NCBI GenBank assembly: GCA_963768715.1
Contig: CAVYJC010000003.1
Location: 444,504 to 508,503 of the forward strand
DNA length: 64,000 nucleotides
DNA from: DATKEJ01 sp963768715
GTDB taxonomy: Bacteria > Bacteroidota > Rhodothermia > Rhodothermales > DATKEJ01
Reading direction: 5' to 3'
Shown here: piece by piece, positions 44,167 to 53,582 of the stretch
Position numbering within the stretch: the stretch's first letter is position 1
Layout of the letters: the number at the start of each line of letters is the position of its first letter
The notes under the pieces: model-generated
Told to the model about the DNA's origin: nothing
Seen by the model: the letters and a program-made list of their open reading frames with translations, nothing else
The model's database searches: none
Translations under genes and position numbers: made by a program

Positions 44167-46310
44167 GTGACGACCATCTGACAGACGGCCTGATCGGTGA
44201 ACACTCAACCGTCTTCGGCTCTAACCGTCGTGAGTTTCTGAGGCGCGTTGGAGGTGGGATCGTGGTTCTGTTTACGACCGGACCGACCTTCTTCGCCAAG
44301 GCCCGCCGGACTGCCGGATCGGCAGGAGTCGCCACCGCGGATTTCAACGCCTACTTACGAATTGGCATGGACGGTCGCGTTACATGTTTCGTGGGTAAAA
44401 TCGAGATGGGTCAGGGTGTCCAGACATCGCTCGCCCAGATGCTCGCCGACGAGTTGGACGTTGCGCTCGACTCCGTTGACATGATCATGGGAGATACAGA
44501 TCTGTGCCCCTACGATCGTGGAACATGGGGATCGCTCAGCACGCGTGTTTTCGGTCCGGAACTCCGGGCAGCCGGCGCTGAGGCCCGGGCGGTCTTGCTC
44601 GAGCTGGCGGCAGAACATCTCGACACTCCCCTGGCGAATCTCGAGGTCCGGGAGGGCATCGTTTCGACAAGAGAGATCCAGAGCGACAGGTAACCTACGC
44701 AGACCCTGACGCAAGGGCGCGAAATTGCACGCGAGGTGAGCGGTCCGGTAGCCGTGAAGGCCGTTTCGGAGTTCAAGGTGATGGGGAAACCCACCCATCG
44801 TCGCGACGCCCGGGTGAAAGTGACTGGAGAGGCGAAGTATGCGGCAGATATCCGTTTGCCCGAAATGCGAATCGCGCGGATTCTAAGACCTCCGGCGCAC
44901 GGTGCCGTGCTCCTGAATCTGGACACATCCGCCGCTGAAGCCATCGAGGGAGTCGAAGTGGTGCGTCTCGGAGAGCTGGTTGCTGTACTCCACCCCCATC
45001 GCGACGTAGCCGACGCCGCACTCGCCAGCCTTAAAGCCAACTTCGACAACCCGGAAGCAAAGATGGACGAGGAATCGATCTTCGATCACCTCACATCCGT
45101 TGCGCCCGTCGCCAGGACGATTTCGGAGAAAGGCAACGTTGACCAGGGGGCACGCCTCTCGGCTCAGCTCGCTCAGGCCAGGTATCTCAACGGCTATGTC
45201 GCACATGCCCCGATGGAGCCGCATGCCGCCATTGCAGAGCCGAAGGATGGTCGGATGACTGTCTGGGCCTCGACGCAGAACCCATTCGGGGTCAAGGAGG
45301 AGGTTGCACGGGCGTTGAATCTGGGCGCCGAGAAGGTCCGCGTGATTACTCCGTTCGTGGGGGGCGCCTTCGGCGGAAAGTCCTCCAACCGGCAGGCGGT
45401 AGAAGCTGCACGATTGGCACAACACACCGGAAGACCCGTCCAGGTCTTCTGGAGTCGAGAGGAGGAGTTCTTCTTCGACACGTTCATGTCGGCCGCAATC
45501 GTAGACATTCGGTCGGGTGTCACCGATCGGGGTACGTTGGCGTTCTGGGACTATAACGTGTACTGCGCCGGGCAACGTGGGAGCGAAACGCTCTACGACG
45601 TGCCTCACCAGCGAACGCGCGCTTCGAGTGCAGGTCGAGCCGCACACCCCTTTTCAACGGGCTCCTGGCGAGCACCCGGAGCCAGTACAAACGTGTTCGC
45701 GCGCGAGTCGCAGATCGACCTCATGGCATCGATGGCCGGCGTCGATCCGCTGGAGTTTCGATTGAAGAACCTGAGCGACGAAAAGATGAAGGGCGTGCTG
45801 CGTGCGGCGGCAGATCGTTTTGGCTGGCGGCCGGGCAAGGCGCCTACGGGCCGCGGTTTCGGCGTGGCCTGCGGAATCGATTCCGACACCTACGTGGCTG
45901 CAATGGCCCGGGTGGCTGTGGATAGAACGTCGGGGCGCGTTCAGGTCCAGCGTATCGTCTGTGCGCAAGACATGGGCCTCGTCATCAATCCCGATGGAGC
46001 TCGGATGCAGATCGAGGGATGCCTGACGATGGGGCTGGGCTACTGCCTCAGCGAGGAAATCCATTTCAAAGGCGGCGCGATCAGCGATCTCAACTTCGGG
46101 ACCTACCAGCTGCCGCAATTCTCCTGGCTGCCCGAGATCGAGACCATCCTCGTCGATTCGGGCGATACGGTCCCGCATGGAGGTGGAGAGCCGGCCATCG
46201 TCATCATGGGGGCCCTCATCGCGAACGCCATCTTCGACGCGACAGGTGTGAGACTGTACCGATTTCCGATGACGCCGGCGCGCGTGCTCGACGCTCTTGC
46301 GAAACGCTAG
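44163..46310 (+). pseudogene. molybdopterin large subunit (IorB-like), two compensating indels
   Basis: Tat-type N-terminus (SNRREFLRRVGGGIVVLFTT), then the IorB-type order of domains: GRVTCFVGKIEMGQGVQTSL, KVTGEAKYAADIRLPEMRIA, GGAFGGKSSNRQAVEAARLA, WRAPGASTNVFARESQIDLM and GGGEPAIVIMG near the end. An in-frame TAA (44691-44693) interrupts it. Reading shows one base missing just before GTAACC and one extra C at GACCCTG (about 44703), after which the original frame resumes; total length 715 residues is normal. Either a dead gene with two nearby indels or a local sequence error. Product, if functional, hydroxylates an N-heterocycle or aldehyde in the periplasm. Confidence 0.75.
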
Positions 46311-46450
46311 GTTCGAACCACTCGGCCTGACACCTTACGGTGCAATCCCCTACACGACATAGGTCGTTCGGGAGATTGAGAATCTCTGCCTGCACATCGT
46401 TATTCCCACAGCGCTTGGCGGCATCCGGGGGTCTGTTTTCAGGAGTCACC

Positions 46451-47809
46451 ATGAAGTATCTCGTTTCGCTGGTAGGTCTGCTGTTACTGATCTCGTCGGC
46501 AGCATTGTCTCAGAACAGAAAGTTCTCCTTTCAGGGCTACATCGAGGTTGACGGCACGCCCGTCACCGGGGGCCACGCAATCATTTTCACACTTTGGGAC
46601 AACCTCGAAGACGGATCGAGCGGCTGGACGGAAACCCACGCAAACGTGCCTTTCGTCAACGGCGTCTTCAATGTCATGCTGGGTGATTTGGTGAGCCTCG
46701 AGGACGTGGATTTCATCGAGTATCGCTATATGGGTATCCGCGTCGACGGTCAGTTGATCGCGCCCCGAACTGAGGTCACATCGGCGCCGTCGGCTCTGAC
46801 GGTCGCGACGCCGCTTTCGCTCTCGAATACGTGGTCTGCGGGACATACGCTGAAGGTCCTCAATCTCGCCACCTCGGGACCCAGCTTTGGGATAATCGGA
46901 AAGTCGAGTTCGACCAGCGGCATCGGAGTCTATGGCGAGTCTACTCCGACCGGCACCAGTCTGGGACATGGCGTAGCGGGCGTGAGCAAGGCATCGGACG
47001 GAAACTCGGCGGGGGTCTACGGCAGTGGTCCACTCGGCGTTTGGGGAGCGAGCATATACGGGCCCGCCGTTTTCGGGAAAACGTCGGCCACGAACGGAGC
47101 GGGCGTTGGTGTGACCGGTGAGACAAACTCACCCTTTGGATCCGGTGTGAGGGGCATGACCGCCGGTCCTACCGGTCCGTCCAGAGGCGTTTGGGGGCAA
47201 ACGAACTCGGATGAAGGTTACGCCGGCTATTTCGTTGGAGGCGTCGCCGTCTACGCAAGGGCCGTGGACAACTCAACCCCCGACGTGATTCTTGCAGGAA
47301 ACGACAACACCAGCGACAACGGCTGGATATCATCCGACACGGACTACGGCAGCTCGGATCTCATCATAACGTCAAACGACGATATCAACATCCAGCTCGA
47401 CCGGAACAACGACGAGGACGGCATCCTTTACATCAGCGCAAACGGAACCACGACGAGCATCTTCTCCGTGGAAGAGGACGGAACGGTCCGTGTCAACGGA
47501 AGTCTCGTGCACGCAAGCGACAGAAATCTCAAGGAGGGATTCGAGGCCGTCGATCCGCAGGAGATACTGAAAGGCGTCGCCGAGATGCCCGTCACGAAAT
47601 GGCGTTACAAGGGGCGGGACGAGACGCATGTTGGACCCATGGCCCAGGATTTCCGCGCCACGTTCGGACTCGGAGAGGATGACACCGGCATTGCAACCGT
47701 CGATGCCGACGGCGTCGCGCTGGCGGCGATCCAGGCGCTGTACGAAATCGTGATGCGGCAACAGGCGGAGATTGAGACGCTGAAGAGAACGCTAAGCGAG
47801 AGTCGCTAG
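46451..47809 (+). CDS. secreted protein with C-terminal peptidase S74 chaperone domain
   Basis: 452 residues from ATG 46451, which follows AGGAG by five bases. Signal peptide (MKYLVSLVGLLLLISSAALS-Q), an N-terminal beta domain (FSFQGYIEVDGTPVTGGHAI), a glycine-rich central region with repeated GVxG/GVyG motifs (GIGVYGESTPTGT, AGVYGSGPLGVWG), and the S74 domain (SDRNLKEGFEAVDPQEILKG, KWRYKGRDETHVGPMAQDF) with a terminal coiled coil. S74 domains trimerise and cleave themselves from phage tailspikes; similar secreted proteins are common in Bacteroidota. Role probably surface or extracellular. Confidence 0.85.
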   Translation: MKYLVSLVGLLLLISSAALSQNRKFSFQGYIEVDGTPVTGGHAIIFTLWDNLEDGSSGWTETHANVPFVNGVFNVMLGDLVSLEDVDFIEYRYMGIRVDGQLIAPRTEVTSAPSALTVATPLSLSNTWSAGHTLKVLNLATSGPSFGIIGKSSSTSGIGVYGESTPTGTSLGHGVAGVSKASDGNSAGVYGSGPLGVWGASIYGPAVFGKTSATNGAGVGVTGETNSPFGSGVRGMTAGPTGPSRGVWGQTNSDEGYAGYFVGGVAVYARAVDNSTPDVILAGNDNTSDNGWISSDTDYGSSDLIITSNDDINIQLDRNNDEDGILYISANGTTTSIFSVEEDGTVRVNGSLVHASDRNLKEGFEAVDPQEILKGVAEMPVTKWRYKGRDETHVGPMAQDFRATFGLGEDDTGIATVDADGVALAAIQALYEIVMRQQAEIETLKRTLSESR

Positions 47810-47899
47810 TCAACGGACTTGGTATCCGGGAAGACAGACAGCGCGCCAGAATCGGTCCCGGATCGTTGTCAAAATCGAAGAGACAGAAGGATGTTCTTT

Positions 47900-48811
47900 T
47901 CAAGCGGAGAGGTCAACGAGCCAGCTCTCAAAGGGGACGGTCCCATTAAAGCATCTCACTTCTGAGAAGGCCTCACGACCGTTCCCCATGGCTTGGTTCG
48001 TGAGATTGGATCCGCCGACTGCAAGCCGGATACCACTTGCCTTTCCGAACAGACTTGCAAGAAGGTTGATCGCGTCTATGGCTTCGGCGGTACTTCTGGG
48101 GGGAGCGAGAGAGATGCAAATCAGCTCAGCGTCATGCTTCAAAGCCTGTGCGTGGAATTCCTCCGTCGGAACGTCTTGACCGAGGTATATCACGTTCCAC
48201 CCTGCATTGAGGAGAAGCAGCCGGATCATCAGCGCGCCGATTTCGTGGATCTCGCCGCGCAGACATCCAACGACTGCGGTTCGGCGGTCTGAAGATCCAG
48301 GGTCGGTCTCGTCGACAGACAAGAGTTGCCTTATTTCGAGAAGGGCGTCTCGTATCAGGTTGGTCAGCCGGTGTTCGTCCCCGACGGAGATTTCTTGTGC
48401 TACGTAGGACGCCCCCACTTGGCCCATAGCACTGCCCAAGACTTTGTCGAAGACACTCCCGAGTGCCAGGCCTTGGTTGACCAGAAAGGGTACCAGGTTC
48501 TCGACCAGTTCGATGCGGCCCAGGTTGATCCATTCGAAGACCAGCTTAGAAAGCACGAAGTAGCTCTCGTCGCGCTTTGCGCCCTCAAGCCCGACCCAGA
48601 CTCGCTCAGCGGAGTCGCCGAAGCCCAGAATCTCTCCCTCGAGACCCCGGTCGTTCGCAAACGACACGAGTTTTGAAATAGGAATTCGGCGATGGCCACC
48701 GGGCGTCGTCCAGTACTCCAGTTCGCCTGCATTGCACCATCGCTTGATCGATGACTCGTGGACTGAAAGCAGTTTGGAAGCGACACGGGTCGATACGGAT
48801 GAGTCGGTCAT
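47900..48811 (-). CDS. MerR-type regulator with B12-binding domain (CarH/LitR-like)
   Basis: 303 residues. MerR helix-turn-helix (VASKLLSVHESSIKRWCNAG, TTPGGHRRI), a four-helix cap and a Rossmann B12 domain with EIHEIG (the DxHxxG cobalamin-ligand motif in variant form, His about 199). Photoreceptor CarH proteins carry W-x9-EH in the cap; here the spacing is kept but Tyr replaces Trp (SYVAQEISVGDEH). Could respond to light or to B12. No carotenoid genes lie in the window; upstream on its strand is a methyltransferase. Confidence 0.85.
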   Translation of the reverse strand: MTDSSVSTRVASKLLSVHESSIKRWCNAGELEYWTTPGGHRRIPISKLVSFANDRGLEGEILGFGDSAERVWVGLEGAKRDESYFVLSKLVFEWINLGRIELVENLVPFLVNQGLALGSVFDKVLGSAMGQVGASYVAQEISVGDEHRLTNLIRDALLEIRQLLSVDETDPGSSDRRTAVVGCLRGEIHEIGALMIRLLLLNAGWNVIYLGQDVPTEEFHAQALKHDAELICISLAPPRSTAEAIDAINLLASLFGKASGIRLAVGGSNLTNQAMGNGREAFSEVRCFNGTVPFESWLVDLSA

Positions 48812-48938
48812 TCGTGACTAGATTTAGATATGTTACCACGAGCGAATATACATAATAAGCGATCATTTATGTACATGTGAACGCTTTCATAATTCGAAAC
48901 GCCGACTGCTTGGCGCTAAACCGGTGGACTGTATCGGA

Positions 48939-49670
48939 CTAGCTCGTCCTCCTCAGCAACACTTGAAATCCGATGTCGATGACCTCGAACTCGTCTCCGA
49001 ACAGCTCCATGAAGCGGTCGATCGAGGGTTGGGGTCGTTCCGCGGGCGGCAAATCAGACCGCCAGCCATAGTCATCGAAGATCATTATTCCACTCGGAGC
49101 CAGCCGGGGCCAAGCAAATACGGCATCGAAAAGCACGTCCGGCGCCAGATGCGAACCGTCTATATAGATAATGTCAAACGTCTCGGCAGCGAGGTCCTCG
49201 GTCAACGCCTGAGCCGATCCCTCATGAATCGCACGGATACGATCTGCGACTCCGGCGACTCGAATGTTGTGATCGAAACGGATCTTGACTTCTGGACGCC
49301 ATGGATCGACGCAAGTCAGCCGGCTGTCCGAGCCGGTGAGAACATTTTCGACGAACCAGATCGCCGACCGTCCCTCGTGGCTCCCTATTTCCAGCATCCG
49401 GAGGCCGGCGCGTCCGGCGAATTCCGACAGATGTTCCTTCCAGATTTCCGTTTTGAAGCCGACATGGTCCCGTGTGAAAGACGGTTCGTCCAATCCGTCG
49501 AGCCGCGCTTTCTCTCTACGGACTCTCCTGCGGCCTCGAAGGTCTCGGTATGCTCGGATGAAAGGGTGCCAGATTGCCATTTGATAGCGAATATACTCTG
49601 CGGAGTCATTGGCCGGAGACGCTGAAGCGTCTTCAGTTGCCTCGCCCGGTCCCCTCCGATCCTCGATCAT
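48939..49670 (-). CDS. class I SAM methyltransferase
   Basis: 243 residues with LRMLEIGSHEGRSAIWFVEN (motif I, ExGxxxGxS), RLTCVDPWRP (motif II acid) and FDIIYIDGSHLAPDVLFDAV followed by GIMIFDDYGWRS, a layout seen in CmcI/macrocin-O-methyltransferase-like proteins. The conserved Asp pair may bind a metal. Substrate unknown. A 127-base gap to the B12 regulator is A/T-richer and may hold that gene's promoter. Confidence 0.78.
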   Translation of the reverse strand: MIEDRRGPGEATEDASASPANDSAEYIRYQMAIWHPFIRAYRDLRGRRRVRREKARLDGLDEPSFTRDHVGFKTEIWKEHLSEFAGRAGLRMLEIGSHEGRSAIWFVENVLTGSDSRLTCVDPWRPEVKIRFDHNIRVAGVADRIRAIHEGSAQALTEDLAAETFDIIYIDGSHLAPDVLFDAVFAWPRLAPSGIMIFDDYGWRSDLPPAERPQPSIDRFMELFGDEFEVIDIGFQVLLRRTS

Positions 49671-49702
49671 TGATCATCGATCATCGATCACTGATCTTTG
49701 AT
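49654..49702. repeat. seven CnnnGAT heptamers abutting a start codon
   Basis: Seven heptamers of form CnnnGAT (typically CATCGAT) run from 49654 to 49702; the next seven bases contain the ATG at 49707. The array takes the place of a ribosome-binding site for the acetyltransferase gene. Confidence 0.85.
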
Positions 49703-49706
49703 CATC

Positions 49707-50219
49707 ATGGTCACACTCAACCGCTTCACGACGAAACGACTCACCGCAGAGCGCCTGCACGCTTTGCACCTCGATGATCTCCTGCGGATGGATGGGGATC
49801 CCCGCGTGATGGATGCACTCGGCGGCGTACGATCGGAGGTAGAAACGCGAGAATATCTGCGGCGCAATCTGGATCACTGGGACGAGCACGGTTTCGGCCT
49901 CTGGATGTTGAGCCTCCGTGCGGACGACAGTTTTGTGGGACGAGCTTCTCTTCGCCACCTCCACATTGCCGACAAGGATGAGATTGCGATGGGCTATGCC
50001 CTGCTTCCGGAATTCTGGGGTATGGGACTTGCGACCGAAATCGCGACAGCGATCGCGGATCTCGCCCTTACGCAGTTGGGATTGGACAGCGTGGTTGCCG
50101 GAGTTCGTCCGGATAACCTGGCTTCACGCCGGGTCCTCGAGAAGATCGGCACCCGCTTCGAAAGGGATACGAGCTATAAGGAAGCGCCGCACATGCTTTA
50201 TCGCCTCCGGCGGCATTGA
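49707..50219 (+). CDS. GNAT N-acetyltransferase (RimJ/RimL-like)
   Basis: 170 residues from ATG 49707 (MVTLNRFTTKRLTAERLHAL). Acetyl-CoA site motif: MGYALLPEFWGMGLATEIAT, then VVAGVRPDNLASRRVLEKIG. Typical of ribosomal-protein or small-molecule N-acetyltransferases. No Shine-Dalgarno is visible because the heptamer array ends four bases before the ATG. Confidence 0.88.
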   Translation: MVTLNRFTTKRLTAERLHALHLDDLLRMDGDPRVMDALGGVRSEVETREYLRRNLDHWDEHGFGLWMLSLRADDSFVGRASLRHLHIADKDEIAMGYALLPEFWGMGLATEIATAIADLALTQLGLDSVVAGVRPDNLASRRVLEKIGTRFERDTSYKEAPHMLYRLRRH

Positions 50220-50372
50220 CAAACATCGGCGACGGTGCGACCTTCAAGCGTAACGATTCTTCCGGCAACGGCGGCTCTGCCCGCGAACCATTCTTTGGCC
50301 AACTCACATCCCCAAAGATCCTGCTCGACTCGCCTCGCCGTCCGGTAACAGTTCAATTGATTGAGGATTACG

Positions 50373-50558
50373 ATGGACAAGCTCATTCTCACAATCCTGA
50401 TGTGGCTGTTCTTTCTCGGCGGCCTGTTCGGCTTCGTCGCCGGTCTTATTGCCTTTCTCACGGGCGGGACGCCTGCCGAATACGGCGTAATGGGAATCGG
50501 CGGAGGATTCTGGCTGCTCTCGGCTGCGATTACCATCTACATCCGCGGCAAGGTCTAG
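50373..50558 (+). CDS. 61-residue two-helix membrane protein
   Basis: MDKLILTILMWLFFLGGLFG, VAGLIAFLTGG and GGFWLLSAAITIYIRGKV: two hydrophobic segments with glycine-rich ends. GAGGA lies 7-11 bases before the ATG at 50373. No family recognised; small membrane proteins of this shape are often accessory subunits. The 150-base gap before it shows nothing, nor does the 240-base gap after it (50559-50800). Confidence 0.55.
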   Translation: MDKLILTILMWLFFLGGLFGFVAGLIAFLTGGTPAEYGVMGIGGGFWLLSAAITIYIRGKV

Positions 50559-50800
50559 CGGCCCAATCGGACCGAAGGCACTGGTCGAGACGGGCGACCT
50601 TCACTTACGGTAGGTCGTTCTCCTCACACGAAAGCACGATCACAAATCCGGGCAAGACGCCCGGCTTCGGAACGTGAATGGCGGAAGACTGGTCCAGGTG
50701 CGCGCGACCGAACCCGACGAGCCGCTCCGACCGCCGCCCCCCACAATGCGAGATTCTTGCTCAACGTACTGTACTGGCTGGTCCGTTGAACGAGTCCTCT

Positions 50801-51592
50801 TCAGAAGTCACGCCGCTCAAACAACCGTCGCGCAAGCAGCGTCGGTACAGCCATCCAGAAGACAAGAGCGCCGGCTGACAACACGAAACCGGTCACCGAA
50901 CCGAAGAAGCGCGTGAACACGGCCCCGGTGTAACCCATCATGGCGGCCGCGTCGAAGACCTGCAGCAGCAGCAGTCGGGCCAGATCAACCGGGTTCGCCA
51001 GCATCACGCCCAGGAGCGCCTTGTCGATCGGGAACTGGTCGAACATGGCGACACCGAGCAGTACGGCTCCGTCATAGAGAACCGCGTAAGCCAACCAGAG
51101 CAGCAGCGCCACGCCGATTCCACGAACCTTATCGGTATAGCGAAGGGAAAGGGCGAAAGCGGTACCCAGGCCCGTGATCATCAAAACCGAGCCCAATGCG
51201 AGCAGGCTCGCCAAACGTGCGCCCTGAACCGGGGTGAGCCCTCCGTGCCAGGCAAACGGAAGAAATACGCCCAGCGCAAACGTGGCCACTAGCGGCGTCA
51301 CGACGCCCAGCACCAATCCGGAAAAAAGGTCGCGCCGGCGCACTGGCTGCGTCATCATCAACTCGATGAATTCGCGTGAGTTGTACTGGTGGATGATGCC
51401 GAACACGAGGCTGATCAGCGGGACCAGCAGGAGCACCACGTTGATGAGGCTGACCAAGGCCTTGTCCGAGAAACCGGAGGCGAGCAGAAGACCCTCCGTG
51501 AGCACGAGGTAGAGCAGCCCGTGAGCAAGCATCCAGCGGCTCCGGAACCCGTCCGCCAGCTCGAATCGAAAGACTGATTGGATGGTGCTCAT
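50801..51592 (-). CDS. nosY: NosY, ABC permease for N2O reductase maturation
   Basis: 263 residues, six helices, of the NosY/ABC-2 type (GIIHQYNSREFIELMMTQPV-RRRDLFSGL near residue 70 is typical). With NosF and NosD it moves a sulfur species or energises assembly of the CuZ cluster in the periplasm. Overlaps nosF by four bases. Last gene of the leftward nos operon. Confidence 0.9.
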   Translation of the reverse strand: MSTIQSVFRFELADGFRSRWMLAHGLLYLVLTEGLLLASGFSDKALVSLINVVLLLVPLISLVFGIIHQYNSREFIELMMTQPVRRRDLFSGLVLGVVTPLVATFALGVFLPFAWHGGLTPVQGARLASLLALGSVLMITGLGTAFALSLRYTDKVRGIGVALLLWLAYAVLYDGAVLLGVAMFDQFPIDKALLGVMLANPVDLARLLLLQVFDAAAMMGYTGAVFTRFFGSVTGFVLSAGALVFWMAVPTLLARRLFERRDF

Positions 51593-52344
51593 GCCGCCTC
51601 TCCGTCGAGTATGGATGCGATCGCCCGCTCTATGGTTTGCTCACCCGTTTCGCGTCGCAACCCTTCGAGCGGACCATCATAACGAATTCGACCGTCGAGC
51701 AGAAATACGATACGATCAGCCAGTTCCTCCAGATGAGCAACTACGTGACACGTCAGCACGACCGATGCCCCCGCATCGCGTGCCGACCGGATGTGATCCT
51801 TGAGGGTCGTGGATGCGACAGGATCGAGACCGGCGGTGGGCTCATCCAGGATGTAAATCGGTGGGTTGAACATGAACGCCAACACGGCACTGATCTTCTG
51901 GCGCGTTCCGCCCGAGAGTGTGCGAAACGGTTTGTCCAGCTCGCCTTCCAGACGAAGCGTGCGTACCAGCGTCATATCGGGACGGCCCGCCTCCGGCCTC
52001 AACGACTGCACGAGCTCGATCATGTCGCGACCGGTCAGGTTGTCCGGGTATCGGGCATGTTGAGGCATGTATCCGAGTTGGCTGCGGTACTCGTGCGATC
52101 CGATCACCGGTTGACCCGCAACGGTAATTTGCCCCTCATCCGGATGCACGAGTCCGAGGATGCACTTAATGAGGGTTGTCTTTCCGGCGCCGTTTGGACC
52201 AACGACGGCCGTCGTTTGACCGGGTTTGAATCCGACGGTCAGGTCATTCAGCACGTTGAGCCTGCCGAAGGACTTGCTCAGTCGTTTCACTTCAATTGGA
52301 TGGAGCACGTGCATCATCGCATTCCCGAATCGTGTTTGTGTCAT
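51589..52344 (-). CDS. nosF: NosF, ABC ATPase
   Basis: 251 residues. Walker A GPNGAGKTTLIKC, Q-loop YMPQ, signature LSGGTRQKISAVLAFM, Walker B YILDEPTAGLDP, H-loop TCHVVAH. Pairs with NosY. Start overlaps the nosD stop (ATGA); an internal ATG ten codons later is possible. Confidence 0.93.
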   Translation of the reverse strand: MTQTRFGNAMMHVLHPIEVKRLSKSFGRLNVLNDLTVGFKPGQTTAVVGPNGAGKTTLIKCILGLVHPDEGQITVAGQPVIGSHEYRSQLGYMPQHARYPDNLTGRDMIELVQSLRPEAGRPDMTLVRTLRLEGELDKPFRTLSGGTRQKISAVLAFMFNPPIYILDEPTAGLDPVASTTLKDHIRSARDAGASVVLTCHVVAHLEELADRIVFLLDGRIRYDGPLEGLRRETGEQTIERAIASILDGEAA

Positions 52345-53582
52345 TGGAGCGCCTCCGCCCGCATAACGGGGTGCGCATCGACAAGATCAGTGGGCGTCAG
52401 GACCGGGATCAGCCTCTCCGCCGCATCCAGCAGGTCGATGAGAGGACTCCGGTACAGATACAAAATTGAATCGTGCTGTTCGGCCAGGACGGAAAAGAGG
52501 GAAACCGGGCGGTGGGCGACGTCGCCGAAACCATCGTGGTCGAGATCGTAGCCCTCGTACCGGTCCCAGTAGTTTCCTTCGAAGGAGCTGAACGATGACC
52601 GGCTGTTGGTCGCCAGGTCGAGGGTATTCCCGACGAACAGGTTCTTGCTGAACACGTTGTCGGTGGCGCTCGCCATGAGCTTGATCGCCCATCCATTTTC
52701 GCGAAACTTGTTGCCTGAAAATCCCGTCCGGTCGACCGACTCGAGCAGGAGTCCAATCGAGTTGCCTTCGAAAGTGTTGTTTTCGACAGTTCCGTCCTTG
52801 ATCTCCTTGAGAAGAAGGCCGTACGCGGAGGAGCCCCAAGCCTTCCGGAACGTATTGCCCCGCATGGTGATGTGCTTCCCGTACATGACGGCAACGCCGG
52901 CTCTGTTGGCGCTGAACAGGTTGTGCTCGTAGGAGCATCGATCGGAAAACATGAAGTGAAGTCCGTACCGGAGGTTGTCGATCGACTGGTTGCCGGATAC
53001 GAACGAGTCCTCGGTGAACTCCAGATAGATGCCGTCTCGGAAGCCTGATATCTGGTTGTCCGCGATGGTCAGCGACTTGCTGTACCACGAGTGAATCGCG
53101 TTGCCGCCACTGGTTTCCTTCTCCAGGTGAGCGGAAAGGCGGTTGCGGGAGACCTCACAGCGCTCGGCCCGTGCCAGGTAGATTCCGAAGAAGACGTCCG
53201 CAAACGTGTTGTCCGTAATCCTGCAATCGGCGGCGCCTGCGACGCGGATGGCCGCGCGGTCCTCCATGAACGTCTTGTCCACCTTTTCCAATGCGAATCC
53301 GGATATGGTTACGCCGGCGGCGTTTATGTCGATGAGCTCGTGATCGCCCCGCCCCCGGATAATCGCGCCCGGCTCGCCGATCAGAACGACCGGTTTTTCG
53401 ATGACGATGGTCGGCTCTGTGTACACACCGGCAGGCATGCGGATCGTGTCGCCAGGCTGTGCCGAGGCGATGCGCTCGGCGATCGAAGCGCCGTCATTGG
53501 GACTCTCAAACTCCGCCGACTGGGCCATCACCGCGCTTACCGAAAACAGCATCAGGGCGATATGCACGAGATGTCTTTTCAC
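52341..53582 (-). CDS. nosD: NosD, periplasmic beta-helix maturation factor
   Basis: 413 residues, signal peptide (MKRHLVHIALMLFSVSAVMA-Q), and right-handed beta-helix repeats (GNAIHSWYSKSLTIADNQIS, FRDGIYLEFTEDSFVSGNQS, NLRYGLHFMFSDRCSYEHNL), the NosD family signature. Ends with the NYWDRYEGYDLDHDGFGDVA block. Required for CuZ assembly in NosZ. Overlaps its neighbours by four bases on both sides. Confidence 0.93.
   Translation of the reverse strand: MKRHLVHIALMLFSVSAVMAQSAEFESPNDGASIAERIASAQPGDTIRMPAGVYTEPTIVIEKPVVLIGEPGAIIRGRGDHELIDINAAGVTISGFALEKVDKTFMEDRAAIRVAGAADCRITDNTFADVFFGIYLARAERCEVSRNRLSAHLEKETSGGNAIHSWYSKSLTIADNQISGFRDGIYLEFTEDSFVSGNQSIDNLRYGLHFMFSDRCSYEHNLFSANRAGVAVMYGKHITMRGNTFRKAWGSSAYGLLLKEIKDGTVENNTFEGNSIGLLLESVDRTGFSGNKFRENGWAIKLMASATDNVFSKNLFVGNTLDLATNSRSSFSSFEGNYWDRYEGYDLDHDGFGDVAHRPVSLFSVLAEQHDSILYLYRSPLIDLLDAAERLIPVLTPTDLVDAHPVMRAEALQ

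Noticed and set aside
44691..44705. Programmed frameshift in the molybdenum enzyme
   Set aside because: No slippery heptamer or stimulatory hairpin; needs two opposite shifts within a few codons.
50198..50536. 112-codon minus-strand frame
   Set aside because: Overlaps the acetyltransferase end and the small membrane protein; no family resemblance.
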